Assembly (NCBI GenBank): GCA_947568835.1 | Contig: OX387607.1 | Location: forward strand, 13,965,701-14,029,700 | DNA: 64,000 bases | Direction of reading: 5' to 3' | Source: Protonemura montana | Taxonomy: Eukaryota; Arthropoda; Insecta; Plecoptera; Nemouridae | Shown here: one piece after another, positions 11,633 through 21,700 of the stretch | Numbering within the stretch: the first letter of the stretch is position 1 | How the letters are laid out: every line of letters starts with the position of its first letter | Position numbers and translations under genes: made by a program | Notes under the pieces: model-generated | What the model was told of the DNA's origin: nothing | Databases searched by the model: none | Seen by the model: the letters and a program-made list of their open reading frames with translations, nothing else

Positions 11633-11796
11633 ATAGTAATGGATGGAACAAAGAGATACTTGAATAGCAGAAGACGACTACAGTGTGATAATGAAAAGAG
11701 TCAAAAATACTTTGAAAGTTTCGATGGATGAACGAGCGATGCAATATTTGCAGCATTCAACGAATGCCAGTCGCCACTTGATGAAGAACAAACGAG

Positions 11797-11874
11797 GATC
11801 GGGCAGGATTCGAACGCGAGACATTCAAGAAATGTCCCCATGAAGAAGTGGCCGTACCTCACGGCCACTAAGGT
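11797..11874 (-). repeat. tRNA-like sequence
   Basis: Minus strand: TTAGTGGCCGTGAGGT (A-box-like) and GCGTTCGAATCCTG (B box). Confidence 0.5.
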
Positions 11875-12002
11875 GTTGCTACACGAGAGGAAATAACATA
11901 TACTTGAATAGCAGCTGGCGGGGATCACGGTACACCATCGAGAAGAGATGTTAGTTTTCTCTGTAAAGATAAATACATATCCAGCAGTTTTACACACATG
12001 TG

Positions 12003-12062
12003 ACTTACCTGCTTCGAACCAGCGACCCTCTGCACCCTGGCGCTGACCACGAGAGCGATCTT
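12003..12062 (-). repeat. tRNA-like sequence
   Basis: Minus strand: CTCGTGGTCAGCGCCAGG (A-box-like) and GGTTCGAAGCAGG (decayed B box). Confidence 0.45.
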
Positions 12063-12163
12063 CACTCGCCGCCGAATGGACGCTACGAAGACAGGCGAGA
12101 GTTGCATGACAATACTTTAACAATCTTGGCAGGTGATTGATTCTTAGTTAAAAATAGTGCACC

Positions 12164-12205
12164 AAGCGGGATACGAACCCGGCCCCGTTTATCCTCCGTT
12201 CCACT
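12164..12205 (-). repeat. tRNA-like fragment (B-box half)
   Basis: The minus strand shows GGGTTCGTATCCCGC with no clear A box; probably truncated. Confidence 0.35.
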
Positions 12206-12399
12206 TTCATGTACCTTTTGCAGGAAGTAAATAAAACAAGATATAAAGAAATCACATTGCTTCATTGCACTAGATCTTGCTAAATGGTGAATGCATTTAT
12301 CATTGGAGTGGTTGAGCGCCGCGTGGTGGAATAGGTAGGGGGGCCCAACATTTGCAATCATGCAGGGGCAAGTTCTTTTTCTCGGCGCTGTTCCTGGAA

Positions 12400-12580
12400 T
12401 TTCTAATCGCTTGATGACCATACTACGTATTATGGAGAAAAAAAAGCTAAAAGACGACGGAAATCGAACACGGGCACTGCCGCATAGCAATCGCATTTCT
12501 TAACCGCTCGACCACGAGAGCAGATAGACTCTAGTGAAGTTTTGATGTACATATAAATTGCTCAACCATTTAGGCGAGAG
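12400..12580 (-). repeat. tRNA-derived SINE, family A, copy 2
   Basis: Head at about 12453-12523, near-identical to the head at 7705-7777, with shared flanks on both sides. Confidence 0.65.
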
Positions 12581-12589
12581 GCAGAGATA

Positions 12590-13604
12590 TTATCACGATG
12601 TAATCCTCGTGATTACTCTCATTTCACAACCACCTCCATGCAATCATAAATTGCATCCTTGTTGAGCCTGTACACCGGCCAAATTCCTGAACACAATGGC
12701 TAGCTACCCTTAACTTCATTAGCATAGGAATCCACCCTTGCCCTTCTAGAGCACCATGTTTATAATGAAGACCAGAGTGCAACATGTGATCTCTTGTCTT
12801 AACTGCAATAGCATATAAATCACCACGGTCAACAGCCACCCTTGCCTTTCTAGAATACCACCTTTATCATGAAGACCAGAGTGCAACATGTGATCTCTTG
12901 TTAACTTAAGAAGGTCCACTTTTATCGTGAAGACCAGAGTGCACTATGTGATCTCTTATTATAACTTAAGAAGAGTGGTTTTCCAGATATCCGCATTCCA
13001 ACTTATAAGTTCCCACCCTTGGTCGACTGCAGCCGAACACTAGCCAGTATATATAGTCCAGTTTTTGAAAGCAGTAGCAAGAGAGTAGCCAGTACTAAGC
13101 CAGTAAGAACACCTCCACGTCAGTCGTCGTCAAAAAGTAACATCTTGTAAAATCACGTTTAGACTTGTAATTCTGATTGATAGAAATACACAGAAACTTA
13201 TTCAATTTGCCAATTTCCCAACAAGTCTAGTTTTCAACTTAAGTCTGATTTTAACCTGAGCAAGTGTGACGCTGCAAGAATCCATTCCCCTGGTGAGTTA
13301 CTTTATAATAATATATACTTGTAAAATCTCAGGTATAAATTCAGTGATTGTCTGTAACCACTTTTATACCTCTTTTCAATTCTTTACCACAGTATCATTT
13401 ACTAAACTTATCATCTGTTCCAATTTTTCATCACCTGTGTTTCTAAATAAAATCCATTGATAAATTCCACTTAACGTTTGTAATTCACTGTAAAAATCGG
13501 GATACCGCCCGTCGAACCCTCGTATTGCTTTCCTCCGAACTTTCGGTTTTCATTGAAATATCAAAAGGGAAAACCCATGATAATATGAGGAGAGTAATTA
13601 GAAG
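12590..13604. repeat. About 1-kb insertion of unknown class with a TATA box
   Basis: Families A and B lie side by side at 7640-8010 but are separated here by about 1 kb, which suggests an insertion. Its ends share a weak inverted match (ATTACTCTC near 12613 and its complement near 13594). Inside, the phrase GAAGACCAGAGTGCAACATG recurs three times (12761, 12871, 12931, the last diverged), upstream of TATATATAG at about 13045. This enhancer-plus-TATA layout resembles a solo LTR, but I could not identify LTR ends or a target duplication. Confidence 0.35.
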
Positions 13605-13730
13605 AGATATCGGTTACTTCGGGCGAGAATAATATCGTTAGCAGTTTGGTTGGTTTATTTCCTGAGATGGCTACCTTTGGAGCGTAGCTCTTCGGTAAGC
13701 TCTATGCTTCGTGTCGCGGAGGTGAATGAG
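13605..13730 (+). repeat. tRNA-derived SINE, family B, copy 2 (truncated)
   Basis: Shares the GGTTACTTCGGGCGAGAA leader and the GCTCTATGCTTCGTGTCGCG block with 7853-8010, but breaks off before the B box. Confidence 0.55.
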
Positions 13731-13957
13731 TGGATGATGATGAGTATAACCGTTGTAACCTTGGATCTTTGGTAGTAATAGGTATTTTTTTCAAGCTAAA
13801 TAGCTGGCCTTCGACGCTGGCAGTATTCACTGATCTCGTTTCACTTTGAAACCTTTGCTTGAACTCTGACTTCACTCTCCAGCACAGCTGACATTTTGGA
13901 AGGATAAGTTTGACACGCTTAAAACAATCCACCAATCACAATCAAGATTAAAAATAA

Positions 13958-13963
13958 TTTATT
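13958..13963 (-). promoter_or_regulatory. poly(A) signal of the adhesion GPCR gene
   Basis: AATAAA on the minus strand, about 195 nt after the GPCR stop codon. Confidence 0.6.
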
Positions 13964-14156
13964 GTTTTTGTAATATAAAAAATTGAATTGTGCAAGTGCG
14001 TAAGATCAAATTATTCGAGTAACATCAAATTAATTTACAATATTCAACAAATAAATATTATATTAATCATATAAATATATTCAATGCATATTAATATAAC
14101 AATGAATACTGTTAGATTATGGAAATTTTTCTTCACCAGTTGTGGTACCTATTCTA

Positions 14157-17100
14157 TCATCTAGAATCGCTTAGCGTTGAAACCCTGGTACTTGCATATC
14201 GGCTGTGGGTGCGGCTCTGGTCAGACCTTCGCCGGACAAAGTCCGCAGAGTTAGAATAACTGTTCAAATTGAGCACCTTTTTTTTCGGTTTTACAAATTT
14301 GCACCACATCCCTCGAGTGCTTTTATCCAAAACAACAAAAAAGATGAAAACTGCAAAACCTTGTGTCGACGCTGTTATACAGAACAAGTATCGCATATTC
14401 ATTATTCCAAAAATCCACGACATTCCAAGCAGGAAAAATAAAAACATTACTGTGGCCAACTTTCGAAAAGCGATTCTACGTTTGTTTTGGTTGTTTCTTA
14501 ACTGCACTAATCCTGTTCCTAGACCGAAGAAATTGTAAATAGAAAACAAAATCAGGATGAACATGATACCATTGACGGCTACTGCCATGACTACAGGCAT
14601 AAATACAGAAAAATAGAGAAAGTTTCCAGTTGGGTAACAGTTGGATGGTCCGTAAGTTTGATAATCAACCGCTAAAACGATAATGCAAGGTATTAGGGGC
14701 AAACCCCATGCAAACAAACTCGACTTTAGAATAAAATGTGGCTGGCGATTCAGTGAGACAAGAGGTTTTGTTAGCCTCAAATATTGACCCCAAGCTGCAA
14801 CTATCATCCAACAGAAAGATGATAAAACCGAATAATGCAACAACAACCCAGACATTCTACATTGAACGCTTTTCATTATTCCTTCGTTTCCGTATGTTCC
14901 TCTAGAGAACGAAACTACGAGGAAAGAAGTCATCATGATCATTAACGAAGCGCACAAGCTGAGTTGAACTTTCTTGCTAGCTCCTTCTCGCCAGCTCGGG
15001 AAAATAACGGCTGTTATTCCAATGGCAAGGAGACCGATGAGAGAAAGACTGCATCCGATGAGAGTGATGGTATCGAGTGCAACCTTGTCAGTAGTCGAGA
15101 TAATGTCAGCTGGGTGTTCTCGCAAAAGCTCGGCGAAGTGTGTCAGATGTGAGCAGAGGCAAATGTCAAACGCTTGCTGCATTTCGTTACGCGGCTTGGC
15201 TAGTTCGCAGCCGTAGTTGGACCAGCCGCCATTTTTGTCGTCGGCTTGAAAGTCCCAGAAGACGCAGGGTGACTTGGATGTGTCTTCTAGAATCAAACGA
15301 CCCGATTAATGCAGGTACAGTTGAAATAATTACGCTAACTCACAATCAGATACAGGACATTTGGTTTTTAGCTCCATACTATTTTCAATTTATTTGGCAA
15401 CAAAAGACTCGACCTGTATTCTGACAAAACAATGTGAATTTTAAAAATAAACTTACTAAAAAAGCTTGCTTCCATTTTTTTTTCTTACCTTGAACATATT
15501 TATTTTTAGGGTCTGATTCAAAAAGCAGTATCAGTGGAGAATCTAAGCTCGTATATCTATTCCCGTTCAAGGTCACGCTAAGGACCATATTAGTTTTTCC
15601 AACTGTGTGTTGATTTCCAAACAGAGAATCTTCGAGGAAGAGGTTGATGACTAGGCGGCGGGTTCTTCCGTTTTTGATCCGGTAAAGTTCTGGCGGCACC
15701 ATTACTGCCATTAACACATTTATCAGTAGTACATCTTCCAGCAGATCATTCTCTGTCAACAGGATCACATTCTGCAAGTCGTTTAGAAATTTTATTTTTT
15801 TATCGATTTGAACTTTCTTAGGTAAAAGGTAAACAGATGATATGTAGCCTAACTGTGATTACGCTTTATCTATTAAGAAAAACACAAAGTTCATGTGAAA
15901 AAGCTGAAAAGGATTTTTTCCTTATTTCCCCAGCTTGGTACTGCTTGTAAGAAGCCTCCGAATTACCTCAAATTTCTGCAATTTATCTTACAAATCTTAA
16001 AACAAGCTTACTCTTAAAAACTCTTACCTCAAAGTGGAAAGATTTCACTTCCGACCCAATACTTTTCGTTGCCGCAATTCCTCGTATTTTGTTCCAATCC
16101 ATCGACGTAGAGATTTCCATGATCAAAGTGACAAATTTCTCGGTGATGATCAGTTCTGACGAGCCTTCGATCACAGCTTTGCTAAGGACTCGATCCAACG
16201 AATCCAAAATCCTGTTACTTGAATTAATTGCCTCCTGGGCACTTTTCACTTCAACATGTTCTTGCTTTTTCATCAGAGAATTGGTGATATTGGCAATAGC
16301 AGAAATGTCGGCAATGTCGATTACGTTAGGAGAAAAGTTAGACAATGCATCTGCCACCCAATTTATTTCCACCTTTGTTAAGGGGTTTAATTCCTTCTTG
16401 CCCTGTGCCAACACCGACTCTAGTTTCTTCATCTTATCGCTCGGGGTCATTTCAAATAGAGTATCGTTCCGTGAAAGTTGGTAGAGAATTTTCATCCGTG
16501 CAGTTGACGACTTACACTGAAAAAATTGCACATTAGCTATTTTTCAATCAGATAAAAAATAAATGATAAACATTTTTATCCTTGATTTTTAGCTGAATCA
16601 ATTGGCAATACTCTCTTTAGCTAAAAAAGTACCAACATTTTCCTACCTTGGGTACAATGTTCTTTGTGTGTTCCAATCTTTGGTCTGATCTCGGTTCTCC
16701 AAAAAGCTGAAAAAGATCCTCTACGTCGGCTCCTGAACTCACCTCAAGGTCTGGATCTGTGTTCCAGAAAGCACCGCTCGTGAAATCCCCCAAACATTCC
16801 AAAACAACTGGTCCTCCATCATTCCCAACACACAACTGCTCAGTTGTGGCCTTCAATCCAATGCCTGTCATGGGCCAAGTCAATCCCTCAACTTTCTTTA
16901 CAGGGCAGTACTTGGTACTACGGATGAAATTGCAATATCCGTTGGATAAGAAGGGATCATTAAAGGGATTGCAAACGGTATTGTTGAGAAAGCTTATCAG
17001 GTCAGAGTCTTCTTTTTGGACGGCCGGGCTTTTCCGAGCTACACCATGTTTAAATGGAAGTTCACTAACTAGAGTAACTTCTATTCGAAAGAGGATCGAA

Positions 17101-18048
17101 TTTACATCATTTTCAGTGGTATTCCGTGTGGGAATGACCTTGATATCATCCAAAAGCAGTAAACTTTTGCTGATATGGTCCTCAAGTCGTTCTTCAAAGT
17201 TTTTAGATAGAGATTTCAAATCGTAGCAAGCGGACTTTGTACAGTCGTAGAATACGTTCATAGCAAAGTTACTTTTGTTTGGAAATCTGTGAAACAAAGT
17301 TGTGTCATAAGTTTTTCTGATCGTTCTGAGATCGTTATGGAAATCCTCCATTCGAAAAAAAAAAAACACATTTGGTAAAAGCGGCTACGAAAAATAATCT
17401 ATCGTTTTTTAATAAAATTGGGAAAAGTTAGTGTATAAAAACACATATTTTGTAAGATTTAATATTGGATTTTTATTCACCTGTACAACTTCTTTGTGCT
17501 TACAGATGATGAGTTGTCCATGGTTTTGGCTACACACTGTATGTACCCCTGGCTCTCTACAATCACCTTGTACGTTGCTTTGGTTAGAGAGAGGTCCACG
17601 TCCAGACTGCTCACTTCGGACTTGCTCTTGAATTCCAATGTTACGATACTGCCCTTCGGTTTCAACATGTTCCCTCCGTCTAGTGTGCAACTAGGATTCA
17701 TAATCTTCGCTTTTGTATTTTGGACAAAGTTGGTCATGCCCTCAGGGTTATACACATCTAGCCAGTAGTTGTCAAAGATATCCGGCCTTAAAATGTTCAA
17801 AGAAATCTTAATTATTTTGCTGTAAAAAATGTAATGCACACCAAGATGTTTTCAAGAAACTTCAAAAATATTTCTACCCATTTCACAATATTGTTAACTC
17901 AATCTAGTTAACAAAACACATACCTTAGAACCAGCTGTGGTGATTTAAATAATGCCATCGTTTTATTTTTTTTCTCTGGATTCTCATCGCCAATCACTTG
18001 CAAAAAGAACATATTGAGTACAAGAAAAGCAACCCATTTCTGCACCAT
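14157..18048 (-). CDS. Adhesion G-protein-coupled receptor, six exons, 990 aa
   Basis: Exons on the minus strand: 18048-17924, 17786-17481, 17286-16647, 16516-16028, 15771-15489, 15286-14157; phases 2, 2, 0, 0 and 1 all match and total 2973 nt. The first exon encodes a signal peptide (MVQKWVAFLVLNMFFLQVIG). Residues about 270-320 (C271, W281, C296, C308, W318) resemble a hormone-receptor (HRM) motif. Residues about 340-669 form a GAIN domain ending in a GPS motif, C622-x2-W625 ... W636 ... C657-L-C659-S-H661-L662-T663. The autoproteolytic HL/T site is intact, so the receptor is predicted to self-cleave. Seven hydrophobic segments follow (about 684-930), with TM6 reading FLLGMSWIFGI, then a basic Ser/Thr-rich tail. 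The segment at about 45-140 could be Ig-like. I cannot assign a subfamily. Confidence 0.92.
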
Positions 18049-18577
18049 TGCTCAGCTTCTAGCAGGCACTGAAACATAAATAATTTGATATGATTGAAAT
18101 GAGTTCAAGACATTACTTGACCACCGGAGTTGTGAGTTATTTTGTGACGCTTAACTTATCTGAACCGCACGCAAATCCTATGGATGTGGTCAAGCCAATT
18201 ACGCAACATTTGACTGGTTCAAGATTGTTTCTAGAATTCAATACTCATTGTTCAAATACCAAGAATGACTCACTCTTCTTTTCCCAGCAAAAAATACAAG
18301 AGCACACAATGCATACTTTTGCTTCAAGACCCATGAATACATAAGATTTCTTTGCTTGCTAAGCAAGCAGCCTGGGAGACTATGTTTACACAAGGAAGAA
18401 AAACAGCAGGCAAATAAAGCAAACAAACTTTTTGGCAAACTGATTTAATATAAACATTATTTTTACAAGTTAAATATATGTACACATGGTTGTGGGCAAC
18501 CTTACTAGCTTAGATTTAAACCGAAAATTATCAAATAGACAATGCAGAATCACTTTAAGATAGCAAAATGCAAGTGC

Positions 18578-18583
18578 TTTATT
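18578..18583 (-). promoter_or_regulatory. poly(A) signal of VPS33A
   Basis: AATAAA on the minus strand, about 200 nt after the VPS33A stop codon. The 18049-18783 interval otherwise holds only the VPS33A 3' UTR and the upstream region of the GPCR gene. Confidence 0.6.
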
Positions 18584-18783
18584 GGGCTATGGGTGTTCTT
18601 GAAAGTATATAGCATTTCCTGTGTTCTCAGATAATATTCACTCTAGAGAGTTATTTACATAAAGCCGACAAAAACATTCCAAGCAATGTCTGACATTTGG
18701 CAAAGGAATGTGAGAAATCTTGGCTAGCTTCAAAGCGAAAGTAACTGTTAGCAATAGAAGTTATCTACCCAAACAAGTAAAAT

Positions 18784-21700
18784 TCAGTTGATAATGTTGT
18801 ACTCTTCTATTTCTGTCTCGAGTGGCTCCATCAGTGATTTCAGAAATGATTTTCCGTTGATAAGTTTGGTGGTGGCGATAACAAATTCTACAGGAGCTGC
18901 GGACAGGAACATGTTATCATTTAAAGAGCTTTGCAGGAAGTATGGTTTCGTTTCACGAAATGCATTTACTTACAGTCTTCCTGTTGTGAAAGGAAACGCA
19001 GAGCAGATATCTCTGCAAAAGTACAGCCACCCAAGAAAAAGACCAGCACAACTTTTGGAGAGTCATTCTGTGGCGATTCACTCGTTATTGAGCCTCCTGT
19101 TGATTATGAAAAAACAAAAACTTTAATATGTTGTAAATTTAATTGCAGTGCACCTAGCATTATTTAGTGCCTCCTTGATTTGAATTAGGAACATGTAATT
19201 TATTGGAGTTTGATTTAAATGTCAGAAAACAAAACAAATGCCAGCTGTATTTAAGTCAAGCTAGTAATTTTGATAGCAATTTACTTGGTAGTACTGTGTT
19301 TATTTTCAGATCAGAGTTAATTGGCAGCAAATCACTCGTTAATTGGGACAAACCTACCGAGATCAAAATGCTGGAGAAACGGATCGTTAGGAAGATGGCT
19401 CTTTCCAAGTCGGAATTGCCTCAGCAAGCAGATCCCACCGCTTTGTCGGGAGCACTTAATACGACTCGGAAAATGTATCGTAACCCTCCCATCGAGAAAT
19501 GCATCCCGTACGGCAACATGATGTTCGACAGACGCATCCGTCGAGGAAGTACGATCAGCAAGAACGACCAAGCTGGCCGAATCGCCGAAGCCAGACTCCG
19601 AGCATTGGCGACACAAGAGAAGAACGTGAAGGCGAAACCGTTTCGCTTCCGAATCGGAACGCCGCCAGCAATCGAGGGCCGCATTCACATACCCGTCCAG
19701 ACCGAGTACTACCTCGAAGAGTTGTGGGTGGAACCGCCGACGCGGGAATACGCCACGCAAACGGATCTCTTCCAGGACCGTCCCAGCACCCCGGTCTTTG
19801 TGCCGGTCAAGACCGGAATCGACATCGACACGCAGATCTACGCAGGTGACCTGTTCGACTTCGACCTTGAGGTCCAGCCCGTGGTGTCCGTGATCGTTGA
19901 CAAGACCATCGAGCAATCGCTGCTCGAGAATCTAGAAGACGACGAGATCATGTTGCTGCAGAAGCAACAACGCGAGTACATGGAGCTACGAGCGGCGGAG
20001 AGGGCCGAAGTCCGACGCTTGGAGGAGGAAGAGAAGCGTCTGCGAGAGGAGAAGGAACGGCGGGTGGCGCAGTTCCGCGATGCTTGCCGTTTGCAGAAAG
20101 AAGTCGAGGAGCGAGTGGCCGCCGCTGTTCTCACGCACGGCTATCTCGGCGACTTCTTGCCGAACATCCTCGAGGGCTTGCGGTCGGCTGGCTATCTCCT
20201 CGACAACATCAAAGAAGACATCGAGAAGGGAGCGATGCCGTGGCTTTGGGAGGAGATCAATGAGCATACCGGGTGCAAGATTGTTGGCCGCGATATTCTC
20301 ACCGACATGATCAGCGACATCACTCAGGCTCGTGAGTTGGTTTACGAGGTCTTGGGGGCAGACGAGGATAGGATTCCGAAGATAAGGAAGAAGTGTGCGT
20401 TGCTGGTAGACAGCAGCGACTCCGACGAAGGAGTCTTGAACGACGACGAAGAATGGAACATCTTGGAGAACTACGATCAGCCTCCATTTTATGCCGAACC
20501 ACCGACTCCGTCAGTGGAGTCGCTAGTTGAAGAAGAAGAAGAAGAAGAAGAAGAAGAAGAGGGGGAAGAAGTCGAACAGGAAGAGGGGGTAGAAGCTGGG
20601 GACGACAATGCAGAAGTTATTGAATAATCAACGGCTGAACCTTAGCGCTGGTTTTAAAATGTTGCATGTAAATTTAAATTCATAAAAGAGACTTTGCAAG
20701 TATTTGAAAATGGCAAGTATTACGTAAGCTGCACAGTAAGTTTTGCTTTGATTGTCAACATCTGCTTCTCAGAGTAATAATTAATCTATAGCAAACTTTA
20801 CAATATATCACGTTGCCACTGCTGCCTTTAATCAAAGACTGATTTTTTACCTCATTATTGGAAACCTTGGGTCGAACACTTTACCGTCTTTTTACCATTG
20901 GCATACACTGAATTTTTGAACTTTAGTACCGAGTTAGGTATTGTGAGTGTCCTCGAAACATGCGAATGACAGTTATCAGTTGGCAGCATGGATTATGAAA
21001 GGAACTCTCATCTTCAATGTGCGACGTTCTAGAAAAGGAGCCGTCAACCCAACCAGCCTCTATCACAATCCATTCTCCAAAACTGAAACCAAAACGTCTG
21101 CAATGTGGATTCCAGTGAAGCCACATAACCTTTCGATATCCTTCCTCCACCTTTTACGTCTCCCCAAATTTACTTACGCAGCCATTCGGGACCCTGAGGG
21201 CCATAGCCACGAAGCACGGTTTGGGGTAACTTCAATATATTTTAGAGTTAAGTTGCCATCACCACAGGTAACAACCCCTGAACATCTAGAAAACATCCTC
21301 TTTGATTATCTGATCATATTTAAGTCCCAAGGGTTGACTCAAGCTCTGCTTTATGGATTTGACTCGAGGAGTGCAATTAAGTAACTTTTATCGAGGGAGA
21401 TGAGATGAAATAGCCAATTTTTTCAATGCTATCAATGGAAAAACGTACCACATCTCGTCTCATTTCATCTCAAACCACTAAAAATAAGTAACAGAATCAC
21501 ATTCCAGTCAACATTTACCATTACTTTCAGCTTGGTCCCCATTTTGACGCAATAATTCACTACCGGACGCTGTTAAATCAAGGTTGATTATTGAAACACA
21601 ATCATTATCTCAGCAAAGATCACAAACCACCACAACTTAACCTGCATGCACGCACTCACTTCGAACGCTACCTGGTGGCAGGGTCTGGGAGCGTTCTACG

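Noticed and set aside
20947..21384. 145-codon open frame on + after RSPH3
   Set aside because: No recognisable family and no supporting splice sites. It lies within VPS33A intron 9 and does not encode the missing VPS33A exon, which is at 18974-19096.
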